DNA of 64,000 nucleotides from Paenibacillus sp. MAEPY2 (GCF_000499205.1 NZ_AWUK01000010.1:403235-467234); one strand, 5' to 3'. Positions 8,412 through 19,175 are shown, counted from the stretch's first letter. The notes: generated from the sequence alone by a model not told the origin. Made by a program: numbers and translations.

Positions 8412-9686
8412 TTAACGCTGTAACTCCCGCTCAACACGGTGAACCGTATCGGGCCAGACCTGCTCCGGGTTGGCATTTTGCTTCGCAATATCATTCAGCC
8501 GCCGAGTTATGATGTTGTGTACCGAAGGGTATCGTTCGCCAAAGAACGCTTCTGGCACATGCTGTGCCGATTCGGCAAATACAGGCCCTGTCGCCTGTCC
8601 GCCGAAGAAGGGTTCTTCTTCTTTCATCGCCGGTGTATCAAACACACCCGGTGCCGATGGAAACAGGTTCAACGTTGTATACTGTTCAAGCTGGTTTTCC
8701 GGGCTTTGCAGCCACTGGATGACTTCGAACGCTTCTTTTGGATGTTTGCTCGATTTCAAAATGGACAGGAATGACCCGCCGTTATTGCCGTCTCCCCCAG
8801 GAGCGCGAGTGACTCGCCACTTGCCCGATGTATCCGGTGCGGCTTCCTGCAATACCTGCTTCATCCAGACCGCTCCCACAAAGGAGGCAATCTCACCATT
8901 ATTCATCGCTGCGTTCCAGCCCGGGGTCCAGCCGTCTGCATTGGCGAGCAGCCCTTTTTGTTTGAAGGATACGGCGGTATCCCAGCTCTGCTTGACGAGT
9001 GGTGAATCCATGCCGATAAACGAGCCGTCCGGACGGAAATACCGTTCGGTTCCTTGCGACAATACTTGATTGTAAACGGTTCCAATATTGTCGGTTAGAA
9101 ATACCTTTCCTCCGAACTTCTCCTTGATCTTTTCTCCGGCAGCAGAATAAGCATCCCAGTTGTTGATCTGGCGAGCCACTTCTTCAGGCTCGGAGGGCAA
9201 TCCGGCCTCCTTAAACAGATCTGCACGGTAGAAGAGAGCTGTAGGTCCCGTATCCATGGGGAAGCCGATCATCTGCCCGTCTGGCGTAACACCTTGCTTC
9301 CATTTCCAATCCAGATATTGGTCTTCGACGTCACCTGCGCCGAGATCATACAGATTATAGAAACGGTCCTCGCTGGGAAAGAGCTCCATGATCCAATCGT
9401 TCAATGCGACAATGTCGGGCTCACCTGAGCGCGCAGCGAGTGTCGTTTTGAGTTTTGCCTTGAAATCACCGCCGATTTTCTGGGCGGTCAGTTCAATATT
9501 GGGGAACTTTTCCTTGGCCTTGGCAATTAGCTTATCATCGATGGAACGGTTCCAGTACCATAATGTAAGCGTTACCTTTTTGTTGCTCGCTGAATCGTTC
9601 TGTCCCGGCCAGAGTGAGCATCCGCTCACCAGCATGACACAGACTAGCAGAATGGCTGTCCAGCATGTTCTTTTCCGGCGGATCAT
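8412..9686 (-). CDS. Extracellular sugar-binding lipoprotein of the CUT1 importer
   Basis: 424 aa. A lipoprotein signal peptide has basic residues (IRRKR), a hydrophobic stretch and lipobox LVSGC near residue 23. The mature part is a family-1 solute-binding protein ('KVTLTLWYWNRSIDDKLIAKAKEKFPNIEL', 'GPTALFYRADLFKEAGLPSEP', 'EAFEVIQWLQSPENQLEQYTTL'). It would capture sugar outside the membrane and deliver it to the two permeases encoded next. First gene of the unit; the 320-bp region upstream holds two perfect palindromes that may regulate it. Confidence 0.9.
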   Translation of the reverse strand: MIRRKRTCWTAILLVCVMLVSGCSLWPGQNDSASNKKVTLTLWYWNRSIDDKLIAKAKEKFPNIELTAQKIGGDFKAKLKTTLAARSGEPDIVALNDWIMELFPSEDRFYNLYDLGAGDVEDQYLDWKWKQGVTPDGQMIGFPMDTGPTALFYRADLFKEAGLPSEPEEVARQINNWDAYSAAGEKIKEKFGGKVFLTDNIGTVYNQVLSQGTERYFRPDGSFIGMDSPLVKQSWDTAVSFKQKGLLANADGWTPGWNAAMNNGEIASFVGAVWMKQVLQEAAPDTSGKWRVTRAPGGDGNNGGSFLSILKSSKHPKEAFEVIQWLQSPENQLEQYTTLNLFPSAPGVFDTPAMKEEEPFFGGQATGPVFAESAQHVPEAFFGERYPSVHNIITRRLNDIAKQNANPEQVWPDTVHRVERELQR

Positions 9687-9753
9687 GTGATAACCCCCTC
9701 ATCGTTAAGTTCGAGGCATGAAGTGCGATGGACTACAACATAAGTGTATGAGC

Positions 9754-9803
9754 AGTTTATAAACTCATACCCAATATTCCTGAAATGAAACACAAATTTG
9801 TGT
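9754..9803 (-). promoter_or_regulatory. Operator-like palindromes upstream of the importer lipoprotein gene
   Basis: AGTTTATAAACT (9754-9765, 12 bp) and ACACAAATTTGTGT (9790-9803, 14 bp) are both perfect palindromes, 68 and 104 bp before the lipoprotein start. They are plausible sites for the regulator of the importer. No regulator gene is adjacent. Confidence 0.45.
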
Positions 9804-9826
9804 CGGTTACGTATCATAAATTTTGT

Positions 9827-9897
9827 AGTTACTTTAGAAACAAAAGTTACTTGACACAACATAATTTTTATTTTAAACTTGCTTACATAAAGTAACT
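9827..9897 (+). promoter_or_regulatory. Promoter of the ribA-like gene with three AGTTACTT boxes (HxlR-type operator)
   Basis: TTGACA (9851-9856), 17 bp and TAAACT (9874-9879) form the promoter. AGTTACTT occurs at 9827-9834 and 9845-9852 (overlapping the -35), and inverted as AAGTAACT at 9890-9897 over the start point. TTAC-N5-GTAA (9883-9895) is the central dyad. The arrangement closely repeats that of the doxX promoter at 16856-16906. Confidence 0.65.
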
Positions 9898-10009
9898 AAT
9901 GATGATGACAATAATATAGATACGTACGATATGCCGTTCAGTGATCCATTTTCCGTCAAGATGCGAATCCATTCCTAACCAAAGATGGCTTAACAGGAGG
10001 AACTTACTA

Positions 10010-10777
10010 ATGATTAATTCACATATTATTCAACTGCTTGCCCCCAAAATTCAGACTTTTCCGAGTGGAAAAGAATTCATATACCTCGTGGGTCCGATTA
10101 AACTCCCGGTGAATCTCGATGGAGAGACACGTACCTTCCAGTGGTACAGCTGGATGAAATCGGAGAAGGCCATGGAGAGCGGTGAGCTGATTGAATCGCT
10201 CGCTACTGCCGAACTGGCTGAACGCCAGCAATCCAGTGTATTGGTATACGGTGACTTTGCCGAAGCACAGGAAGCGCTGATTCGGATGCACAGCATCTGT
10301 CATACAGGCGACATTTTTGGCAGCAAACGCTGTGATTGCGGCTTCCAGCTGGAGCAATCGATGAAGATGATTGCTGCCCACGGAGCAGGCGCGCTGTTCT
10401 ACTTGGCAAACCATGAGGGCCGTGGTATCGGTCTGTTCAGCAAAGCGATGGCCTACCTGCTGCAAGAGGAAGGTTTGGATACCGTTGATGCGAACCTGCA
10501 ACTTGGTTTCACGGATGATGCGCGTAATTATGATGATGCCATTGCCGTATTGCGTGCATTGCGTTCAGCACCCGTTACATTGATCACCAACAATCCACGG
10601 AAGCTCGCTGCTTTGCAGGAAGCGGGATTGAATGTGGGTGGACGTGTTCCACTGTGGGGAGATCGTTCGGCCTTCAACGAAAAATATTTGCAGACCAAAG
10701 TGAGCCGTTCCGGCCACTTGGCAGAGAAGGATGGCTGGGCTGGAGAAGAAACCTTGCTTCCGCATGCCCAGGCTTAA
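10010..10777 (+). CDS. GTP cyclohydrolase II-like protein (RibA paralogue)
   Basis: 255 aa, starting at ATG 10010 with AGGAGG at 9 nt. The zinc motif C-x10-C-x-C ('CHTGDIFGSKRCDCG') matches RibA exactly in spacing, and 'NHEGRGIGLFSKAMAYLLQEEGLDTVDANLQLGF' covers the catalytic loop, with His replacing the usual Gln before EGRG. RibA opens GTP to a formamidopyrimidine in riboflavin or deazaflavin synthesis. This copy has no DHBP synthase domain, no rib neighbours, and a C-terminal end ('YLQTKVSRSGHL') like stand-alone paralogues, so a salvage, regulatory or secondary-metabolite role is possible. Its promoter resembles that of doxX. Confidence 0.85.
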   Translation: MINSHIIQLLAPKIQTFPSGKEFIYLVGPIKLPVNLDGETRTFQWYSWMKSEKAMESGELIESLATAELAERQQSSVLVYGDFAEAQEALIRMHSICHTGDIFGSKRCDCGFQLEQSMKMIAAHGAGALFYLANHEGRGIGLFSKAMAYLLQEEGLDTVDANLQLGFTDDARNYDDAIAVLRALRSAPVTLITNNPRKLAALQEAGLNVGGRVPLWGDRSAFNEKYLQTKVSRSGHLAEKDGWAGEETLLPHAQA

Positions 10778-10856
10778 AAGGATGATCCTGATGGATCATT
10801 CAGCATAATTTGCCATGAAGTCGGTTTGTTCTACCGTTCAATAGACAGGATAACTT

Positions 10857-10903
10857 AAGCTGTTCGTGTATGCTCCTTCCGGGGTTACATGAACAGCTTT
10901 TTT
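10857..10903 (+). terminator. Rho-independent terminator after the ribA-like gene
   Basis: AAGCTGTTCGTGTA (10857-10870) pairs with the reverse complement ending GAACAGCTT (10891-10899), with one G-U pair, and is followed by a T run. It separates this gene from the glp genes. Confidence 0.8.
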
Positions 10904-11027
10904 GAGTTTAGACAACGAAATAGTCCATTCTTACGTCAAGAAATATTCTTTCGACCCTGACTTCCCTTGCCGTTCCACCATGTGAACTATACAATATAGG
11001 CATCTGATTTATGCGGGAGGAACGAGG

Positions 11028-13117
<2,090 letters not shown>

Positions 13118-13410
13118 GTAGAGAATACGTGGAATGGGCATTTGTACTTTTTCGTTAAACTTATACAATAAATGATATTTATTGGTGGAAAATGATGCAT
13201 AACTTACAGGGGTTATTTTCCTGGAGAAGGGAAAACAACTATCCACTTTAAGGGAAAATAAATGATTAATGGATCAGCTTGAAATTCCCTCCGCAGGCAG
13301 TACAACTTTTTGAAATTTTTTTGAATAATGTGTCATTTCAGGCCTTCACGCCGCCGGAAATGTGTGATAGGATTAACTCACAAGTTAAAAAATGATGTCT
13401 GGAGATCGGG

Positions 13411-13464
13411 AGAGACCACGTACCGCTCAGCAATTGCTGCAGCGAATGACGTGGTCTTTTTTTT
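13411..13464 (+). promoter_or_regulatory. glpD leader terminator, probable GlpP antitermination target
   Basis: AGACCACGT (13413-13421) pairs with ACGTGGTCT (13449-13457), followed by an uninterrupted T run, 45 bp before the glpD ATG. A full terminator inside a leader directly ahead of glpD, downstream of glpP, fits the Bacillus GlpP mechanism. The rest of the 390-bp glpK-glpD gap shows no gene; its promoter is not obvious to me. Confidence 0.8.
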
Positions 13465-13508
13465 GTGCTTTTGTGAGTGAAACAAAGGTAATGAATGGAG
13501 GAATCGGG

Positions 13509-15167
13509 ATGACAGCATCGTTCTCGGCAGAAAAACGTACCGAATATTTGGATCGTATGGCGAATGCACATTTTGACATATTGATTATTGGCGGAGGGAT
13601 CACGGGTGCTGGTATTGCACTGGATGCAGCATCCCGTGGATTAAAGACAGCGCTGGTGGAAATGCAGGATTTTGCAGCAGGAACCTCAAGTCGATCCACC
13701 AAGCTGGTGCATGGCGGTCTGCGGTATCTGAAGCAGTTTGAAGTGAAGATGGTTGCTGAGGTGGGACGGGAGCGAGCAGTGGTGTACGAAAATGGGCCGC
13801 ATGTGACGACACCCGAACCGATGCTGCTTCCCATCTATACGGCGGGTACCTTTGGCCGCTTCAGCACATCCATTGGCCTGATGGTGTACGACTGGCTTGC
13901 CGGAGTAAAGCGTAGTGAACGACGTAAAATGTTAAATGCCGGAGCTGTCTTGGACAATGAGCCTTTGCTGCGCAAGGATGGGCTGCTGGGTGGTGGACGC
14001 TATGTGGAGTACCGGACGGACGATGCCCGGCTTACCATTGAAGTAATGAAGGAAGCGGTACGGCGCGGCGTTCAGGCCGTCAACTATGTAAAGGCAGCCG
14101 CATTCCTGAAGGAGAATGGGTTGGTTACAGGCATTCAGGCTGTGGATCAGATTAGCGATCAATCGTATGATCTGCGGGCAACCAAAGTGATTAATGCCTC
14201 CGGTCCATGGGTGGATGAGCTGCGCAAGATCGATGGGTCCCGTCAAGGAAAAACATTGCAGATGACGAAAGGTATTCATCTGATATTCGACGGCACACGT
14301 TTCCCGTTAAGGCAGGCTGTATATTTTGATACACCGGATGGACGAATGGTCTTTGCTGTCCCGCGGGAGGGTAAAACCTATGTAGGAACCACAGATACCG
14401 TCTTTGAAGATGATCCCGCACACCCGTTAATCTCCCAGGCAGATCGGGATTATGTCATCGATGCCGTCAACGGGATGTTCCCGGACGTACGGATTCGTGC
14501 TGAGGATGTGGAGTCCGGTTGGGCGGGTGTGCGTCCGCTGATTCATGAAGAAGGCAAGGGGCCTTCTGAAATTTCACGCAAGGATGAAGTCTGGGTAGCC
14601 CCTTCGGGGTTAATTACGATTGCCGGGGGCAAATTAACAGGGTATCGCAAAATGGCCGAGATGGTAGTTGATCTGGCTGCCCGCCAGTTGGAGCAGGAGA
14701 CGGGAAGATCCGTTGGGCCATGTATAACGAAAGAAATGCCAATCTCAGGGGGAGATGTCGGAGGTTCTGCTAACTTTGGTGCGTATGCTGAACGCAAGAT
14801 TAAGGACGGCGTCGCACTTGGACTTGATCGATCTGCTGCGGAGCGATTAGCCCGAGTATATGGGTCTAATGTGGATGCACTGTACGAGCGGATGCCTGAT
14901 CCGCGGGCTAAGGCCGAGCTGCATGCTCTGCCCCAGGAGCTGCTGCTGATGCTGAGTTATGCGATCGACGAGGAGATGACTGTAACACCGGCAGACTTTT
15001 TTGTGAGACGTACCGGGGACCTGTTTTTCCGCATTGACGAAGTACGTCAGTATAAAGCAGCGGTAATTCAGTATATGGCTGAACGCATGGATTGGCTTGA
15101 GGAGCAAGTGACATGGTATACGCAGGAGCTGGATCAGTTGCTCTTGGAGGCATCGGGCCAAATTTAA
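13509..15167 (+). CDS. glpD: Aerobic glycerol-3-phosphate dehydrogenase
   Basis: 552 aa from ATG 13509; a longer frame from 13392 would run through the leader terminator and is rejected. The FAD-binding motif 'DILIIGGGITGAGIALDAASRGLKTALVE' is at about residues 22-50. 'AAGTSSRSTKLVHGGLRYLKQFE', 'TKGIHLIFD', 'DGRMVFAVPREGKTYVGTTDT' and 'GLITIAGGKLTGYRKMAE' are strong GlpD signatures, and the C-terminal helical cap is complete. A peripheral membrane flavoenzyme that oxidises glycerol 3-phosphate to dihydroxyacetone phosphate and passes electrons to the quinone pool. Induction is probably by GlpP at the leader. Confidence 0.95.
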   Translation: MTASFSAEKRTEYLDRMANAHFDILIIGGGITGAGIALDAASRGLKTALVEMQDFAAGTSSRSTKLVHGGLRYLKQFEVKMVAEVGRERAVVYENGPHVTTPEPMLLPIYTAGTFGRFSTSIGLMVYDWLAGVKRSERRKMLNAGAVLDNEPLLRKDGLLGGGRYVEYRTDDARLTIEVMKEAVRRGVQAVNYVKAAAFLKENGLVTGIQAVDQISDQSYDLRATKVINASGPWVDELRKIDGSRQGKTLQMTKGIHLIFDGTRFPLRQAVYFDTPDGRMVFAVPREGKTYVGTTDTVFEDDPAHPLISQADRDYVIDAVNGMFPDVRIRAEDVESGWAGVRPLIHEEGKGPSEISRKDEVWVAPSGLITIAGGKLTGYRKMAEMVVDLAARQLEQETGRSVGPCITKEMPISGGDVGGSANFGAYAERKIKDGVALGLDRSAAERLARVYGSNVDALYERMPDPRAKAELHALPQELLLMLSYAIDEEMTVTPADFFVRRTGDLFFRIDEVRQYKAAVIQYMAERMDWLEEQVTWYTQELDQLLLEASGQI

Positions 15168-15234
15168 TGCAGGAATTCGCATCTGGGGGTCGAATGGAAC
15201 ATGTAAGTGTGTAACAGGAGAGGGGATTACATCT

Positions 15235-16239
15235 ATGACTTTACAGATCGGAATCATTGGAACAGGTTGGTTCAGCAAGGTACATGCGGATATTCTGGCA
15301 CGAATGGAAGGCGTTCGTGTAGCAGCTGTTTGTGGAACAGCGCTGGAGAAGGCGGAGGCCATGGCTTCCGTCTATGATGCTGTTGGCTACGGTGAACTTG
15401 AACATATGCTTGATGGTGAGAAGCTGGATGCAGTCTATATCTGTGTTCCTCCGATGTCTCACGGAACGATTGAAACCGAATTGATTCGTCGGGGTATCCC
15501 GTTCCTGGTAGAGAAACCGCTGAGTACAGGCATGGATATTCCCCGTCAGGTGCTGGACCAGGTACAGAAGTCCGGATTGTTGACGTCTGTAGGTTATCAT
15601 TTCCGTTATCAGGAGGCCGCACAGGTGCTGCAACAAGCGATGAAGGAGCAGACCGTCGGTATGGCGCTTGGGCGCTGGATGGGCGGAATGCCAGGAGTCG
15701 CCTGGTGGCGTCGTCAGGAAGGCTCCGGGGGACAGTTTGTGGAACAGACGACTCATATCGTGGATCTGCTGCGGTACTGTGCTGGCGAAGTAACAGAGGT
15801 ATACGCAGTAACGGCCCAGCGCAGCATGCATGAGAAGCATGAACATGTCACGGTAGCTGATGTAGCGAATGTAACGCTTAAGCTGGAGAGTGGGGCCATC
15901 GCAAGCATTGCCAACACTTGCCTGCTGCCAGACGGTGAGGGCGGCGCAGGGCTCCAGTTCTACACGGATGCCGGAGTCTGGGATTGGACGCCTGAACGTC
16001 TTCTTCTGCCAAGTGCTGCCTCTCATGCGATGGCAGGTCTGGAGATTCCAGCAGGACATAACCCGTATGAGCGGGAAAATGAAGCGTTTATTCACGCCCT
16101 TCGTACCGGGGATCGCTCACGGATTTTGTCCGATTATGCAGATGCCTGTCGCACACAAGAGATTACAACGGCGGCATTGGTTTCGGCAGATTCGGGTTTG
16201 CCGGTACAGCTTCAGCGCTCCAAACATCTCTCTCATTAA
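15235..16239 (+). CDS. Gfo/Idh/MocA-family NAD(P)-dependent oxidoreductase
   Basis: 334 aa. N-terminal Rossmann domain 'QIGIIGTGWFSKVHADILARM' followed by 'DAVYICVPPMSHGTIETELIRRGIPFLVEKPLSTG', which carries the family EKP lysine. The C-terminal domain has 'GGQFVEQTTHIVDLLRYCAGEV', with the usual His-x3-Asp. These enzymes oxidise or reduce sugars and cyclitols with NAD(P). The gene follows glpD by 67 bp in the same direction and may be read from the glp transcript, but the substrate cannot be told from sequence. Confidence 0.88.
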   Translation: MTLQIGIIGTGWFSKVHADILARMEGVRVAAVCGTALEKAEAMASVYDAVGYGELEHMLDGEKLDAVYICVPPMSHGTIETELIRRGIPFLVEKPLSTGMDIPRQVLDQVQKSGLLTSVGYHFRYQEAAQVLQQAMKEQTVGMALGRWMGGMPGVAWWRRQEGSGGQFVEQTTHIVDLLRYCAGEVTEVYAVTAQRSMHEKHEHVTVADVANVTLKLESGAIASIANTCLLPDGEGGAGLQFYTDAGVWDWTPERLLLPSAASHAMAGLEIPAGHNPYERENEAFIHALRTGDRSRILSDYADACRTQEITTAALVSADSGLPVQLQRSKHLSH

Positions 16240-16274
16240 TCCTTGTATGACGTAACAAGAACTATAAATCCATG

Positions 16275-16331
16275 ACAAAGACGCCTGAATCTGGACTGAT
16301 CCGAAGATCAGTTCAATTCAGGCGTCTTTGT
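16275..16331. terminator. Long hairpin between convergent genes
   Basis: ACAAAGACGCCTGAAT (16275-16290) is repeated inverted at 16316-16331 as a perfect 16-bp stem, with a nested ACTGATC/GATCAGT stem. T runs are short on both strands, so it is a probable but not classical bidirectional terminator between the oxidoreductase and hxlR. Confidence 0.6.
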
Positions 16332-16354
16332 GTTGAGCATGAATCAGAATATAG

Positions 16355-16693
16355 CTACTTAGTAGACTGCTGCTGTTTCAACCAGTCGGAAGACCAGTTG
16401 TATATCTGATTAATGACAGGTTCAATGGCTCTGCCTTTGGGCGTCAATTCATACTCTACACGGGGTGGAATTTCAGGATACATATGCCGGGTTACGATAC
16501 CTTCCATTTCCATTTCCTTCAGACGTTCGGACAACAAGCGACCGCTAATCGCCATTTCTGCTTCCAGCTCAGTGAATCGTTTGGGTCCAGATAACAGTTG
16601 GTACATGATAAGCAGCACCCACTTCTTACCAATGATATCCATGGCTTGAGTAATCATACAGGGACTTGGCGATTTTACTTTTCTCAGCTTCAA
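16355..16693 (-). CDS. HxlR-family transcriptional regulator
   Basis: 112-aa winged-helix protein. The start is taken as TTG 16693 because GAGG lies 8 nt upstream; the GTG at 16702 sits directly on that site. 'CMITQAMDIIGKKWVLLIMYQLLSGPKRFTELEAEM' with 'ISGRLLSERLKEMEMEGIV' and 'RVEYELTPKGRAIEPVI' is the full HxlR fold. The Cys near residue 12 is where YodB/HypR members carry their redox-sensing cysteine, so it may sense electrophiles or disulfide stress. It is divergent from doxX and is the likely owner of the ACTTAC-type palindromes there and before the ribA-like gene. Confidence 0.9.
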   Translation of the reverse strand: MKLRKVKSPSPCMITQAMDIIGKKWVLLIMYQLLSGPKRFTELEAEMAISGRLLSERLKEMEMEGIVTRHMYPEIPPRVEYELTPKGRAIEPVINQIYNWSSDWLKQQQSTK

Positions 16694-16855
16694 CGTGTTC
16701 ACCTCGATTCAAGTATTAAGGTTTTTTTCGTATATATAAAAGTGCGTGGCTTTCTGCCGCTCTGACCAAAGTAAGGGACAATGAAGTCAACCTGTTACTA
16801 CAAATTGTACTGTAACATACCTTTTGTAATGTATTATACACTATTCGTCAAAAAA

Positions 16856-16906
16856 TTACTTGAATAAATAATGTTATTATTATATACTTACTTCATAAAA
16901 GTAAGT
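16856..16906 (+). promoter_or_regulatory. doxX promoter with ACTTAC-N9-GTAAGT operator
   Basis: TTGAAT (16860-16865), 17 bp and TATACT (16883-16888) form the promoter. ACTTAC (16886-16891) and GTAAGT (16901-16906) form a perfect inverted repeat across the start point, and ATTACTTGA covers the -35. In the 150-nt leader CTATTTTTAAAAATAG (16963-16978) is a perfect 16-bp palindrome of unknown purpose. The 365-bp hxlR-doxX gap contains no other gene. Confidence 0.68.
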
Positions 16907-17058
16907 TAATGATTATTAATATGCATAATATCAGCACATACTAATTTCGCAGTGCAAAACGGCTATTTTTAAAAATAGAGTTACGTTGTAACTTTTACAT
17001 AGATTGCTTTTTATACAACAGATGGATATGGACATTCATTTTCAGGAGGATTATACAT

Positions 17059-17445
17059 ATGAACAAAGGTTTAAGAATTTTGGGGTATATTGCGTTGGTT
17101 GTGCTTGCAGGTGTGTTCGTAATGGCAGGGTTCAACAAGGTTAGTGGAGCAGAGATGATGATACAGACTTTCGAAGGGTTCTCCTATCCTACATGGACGA
17201 TGTATCTCATTGGTGCAGTGGAGCTGCTCAGTGCGGTGGGTCTTTTGATTCCACGTACTCGTCTTCTGGCTTCAGGAGTACTGACGTTCATTCTGATTGG
17301 GGCTGTGGGAAGTCATCTGATTTATGGACAATATACGGCTGTTCCTTTCCCGGCGGTGTTATTGGTTGCTAACATTGTCGTTCTGATTATGGGCATGCGT
17401 AAACTGGAAGCAGAAGAATTGGATATGGATCTCGTGCAGGTCTAA
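17059..17445 (+). CDS. DoxX-family membrane protein
   Basis: 128 aa with four membrane segments: about residues 7-27, 45-65 ('TWTMYLIGAVELLSAVGLLIP'), 73-93 and 98-118. 'AGFNKVSGAEMMIQTFEGFSYPTWTMYLIGAVELL' is typical of DoxX/MauE-like quinone-associated membrane proteins. Biochemistry in this branch is unknown; in other bacteria DoxX has been linked to redox stress at the membrane. The pairing with a divergent HxlR regulator is common. AGGAGG lies 9 nt before ATG. Confidence 0.83.
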   Translation: MNKGLRILGYIALVVLAGVFVMAGFNKVSGAEMMIQTFEGFSYPTWTMYLIGAVELLSAVGLLIPRTRLLASGVLTFILIGAVGSHLIYGQYTAVPFPAVLLVANIVVLIMGMRKLEAEELDMDLVQV

Positions 17446-17474
17446 GGGCAGAACTCTGTGGAGTGCAGATATTG

Positions 17475-17517
17475 AAAAAGATGACCATTGTGATGTAGCG
17501 ATAGTCATCTTTTTTTC
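17475..17517 (+). terminator. Rho-independent terminator after doxX
   Basis: AAAAAGATGAC (17475-17485) pairs with GTCATCTTTTT (17504-17514) and runs into T residues. It lies 30 bp after the doxX stop. Confidence 0.8.
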
Positions 17518-17564
17518 GTCTTTTAAGTTGCCGGGGGGTACCCTGTATAAGGATTGCTTAAAGA

Positions 17565-18404
17565 TTAAAGGCTTCGTTGACCACGTGCGACGATCCGCAG
17601 TGTATGCTTAGTATCCGATTGCTGAATCCAGGTGTCACACACCTGACGAACCCACTCCGGGTTGGTTTTGCCAGCGTCATTCAGCCAGTTGCTGACAGAG
17701 TCCTGCACATATTTATTAGCATCGGATTTCACATGATCGAGCAGGGGGAGAGCCATGGCTGGATTTTCTTTTAACTGCTGAATATGCTTGGCCCACACAC
17801 CGTGCGGTCTTGTTGATTCTATGGCAAACCGGCGGATCAGCGGGTCAGGATCTATCGTCCATTCCACCAGAAGCGCTACAGCGTCTAATAGCTCAGCAGT
17901 AATTGGCTCACGAACAGCCATCCAGGCGATCTCTCTTACACCAAAGTGATGATCTGCTGCGAAAGGTCTGATCCGATTCAACTTTTCATTCAGATTCAAG
18001 CGGGAATCCAATCCGATGATATAGGCTGCCCAGCAGCGTACACTATCTGATCTATGATCTGCAAGGAATCGGAAATGATGCATTCGCTCATTGTCTCCCA
18101 GGCGCTCCAGAAGTGCGAGCCAATGATTGGCGATAGCGGGGATGATTTTCATAATTCGCTGTTCATTCATCTGTGTTAACTGCTCCGTAATCTCGCGGGT
18201 TTCGGCATCCATTCGCAGTTCCTGGGCGACCTGCTGAAAAAGGAGAATGTGGTCCACAGCGAGCCATTCCGTCAGATTCACCGATTCGATATGTCCGGCT
18301 TGAAGCAGGCTGCGTATCTGATCCGGAATGTCAGCTGCTTTGCGGGCGCCTTTCCTCCGAAGTACGTCTTCTGATATATCCAGATCTATCTTTGCATCCA
18401 TCAT
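17565..18404 (-). CDS. HEAT-like DNA alkylation repeat protein (AlkC/AlkD superfamily)
   Basis: 279 aa from ATG 18404, which has AAGGAG at 7 nt; a second ATG follows immediately. The protein is all-helical. Its C-terminal part carries the family wording 'DPDPLIRRFAIESTRPHGVWAKHIQQLKENP', 'PLLDHVKSDANKYVQDSVSNWLNDAGKTNPEWVRQVCDTWIQ' and a closing 'RIVARGQRSL'. These repeats form the DNA-wrapping scaffold of AlkC/AlkD 3-methyladenine glycosylases, so repair of alkylated bases is the likely role. I cannot verify the catalytic Asp without an alignment, so glycosylase activity is an inference. Confidence 0.78.
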   Translation of the reverse strand: MMDAKIDLDISEDVLRRKGARKAADIPDQIRSLLQAGHIESVNLTEWLAVDHILLFQQVAQELRMDAETREITEQLTQMNEQRIMKIIPAIANHWLALLERLGDNERMHHFRFLADHRSDSVRCWAAYIIGLDSRLNLNEKLNRIRPFAADHHFGVREIAWMAVREPITAELLDAVALLVEWTIDPDPLIRRFAIESTRPHGVWAKHIQQLKENPAMALPLLDHVKSDANKYVQDSVSNWLNDAGKTNPEWVRQVCDTWIQQSDTKHTLRIVARGQRSL

Positions 18405-18479
18405 TGTACCTCTCCTTGTAGTATGTAGATTCATTGTCTACACGATACAGCATGCAGCAGAAACAAGATGTAATGCACC

Positions 18480-19175
18480 TTACAACTGACCGTTTAACCT
18501 GTTTGATACGAACATTTCATCGTGATGCAGGGATACTGACTTGAATCCAGTGCGAATCCGTCCGGTTCTCATAAGCACTTGCAAAGCAGCACTAACGGAC
18601 TCTCGTGTGGCTCCAGCCATCCAGGCAATCTCCTGATGGGTGAGCGCGAGATTGATTCGACAATACTCTTCCTCTTCCAACCATCCGATCTGATTGGCCA
18701 GTCGAACGAGATTATGCATGATTTTGTCATGCAGGTTGCCGAGTGCCAGCTTCTGTGTCAACTCACTCATTCCCTTGATCCGCTCACTCAGCACTTTCAT
18801 CAGATTCATCATAAACTGGGGATGTTCAATCAGAAACTGTTCAAAACGCTGCCTGTCCATCAGACAAATGTCGCATTCTTCCATGGTATCGATATAAACG
18901 GTACGTGTGCCGAGTGAAATGCCGTTCATTTCGCCAAACACATTCCCTTCTCCCAAAATATCAAATGTAAACTGTTTTCCCTCTTCATTTAACGTATACA
19001 GACGGACTCTTCCCTTTTTGACAAAATAGAAGCCTTCTGCAAATGTATCGGGTGTCTGGATGATTGTATTCTTCGGCATGGTTGTAATGGACGTCATGCT
19101 GTCCATTTCCGCTAGGTCTGCTTCTGACAGGCAGGACATGAGGTTAAATTGTGACAAATACCGGATTTTATCCAT
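18480..19175 (-). CDS. Crp/Fnr-family transcriptional regulator
   Basis: 231 aa from ATG 19175 (MDKIRYLS), preceded by AAAGGAG; a longer frame to 19304 crosses a terminator and is rejected. The cyclic-nucleotide-like barrel reads 'TPDTFAEGFYFVKKGRVRLYTLNEEGKQFTFDILGEGNVFGEMNG' (about 30-85). A dimer helix and a winged HTH 'LTHQEIAWMAGATRESVSAALQVLMRTGRIRTG' follow. No N-terminal four-cysteine iron-sulfur motif is present, so it is not a classical oxygen-sensing FNR; the effector is unknown. It sits alone between an AlkC-like gene and an AbrB-like gene. Confidence 0.87.
   Translation of the reverse strand: MDKIRYLSQFNLMSCLSEADLAEMDSMTSITTMPKNTIIQTPDTFAEGFYFVKKGRVRLYTLNEEGKQFTFDILGEGNVFGEMNGISLGTRTVYIDTMEECDICLMDRQRFEQFLIEHPQFMMNLMKVLSERIKGMSELTQKLALGNLHDKIMHNLVRLANQIGWLEEEEYCRINLALTHQEIAWMAGATRESVSAALQVLMRTGRIRTGFKSVSLHHDEMFVSNRLNGQL

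Noticed and set aside
13392..13508. Extended N-terminus for GlpD from ATG 13392
   Set aside because: It would be translated through the leader terminator, and the normal GlpD start at 13509 fits the family.
15241..16095. 284-codon minus-strand frame opposite the Gfo/Idh/MocA gene
   Set aside because: A shadow of a well-supported oxidoreductase gene; no start signal or motif.
16275..16331. The long perfect hairpin as an insertion-element end or small RNA
   Set aside because: It stands between convergent genes and matches a terminator position; no transposase, target duplication or promoter is seen.
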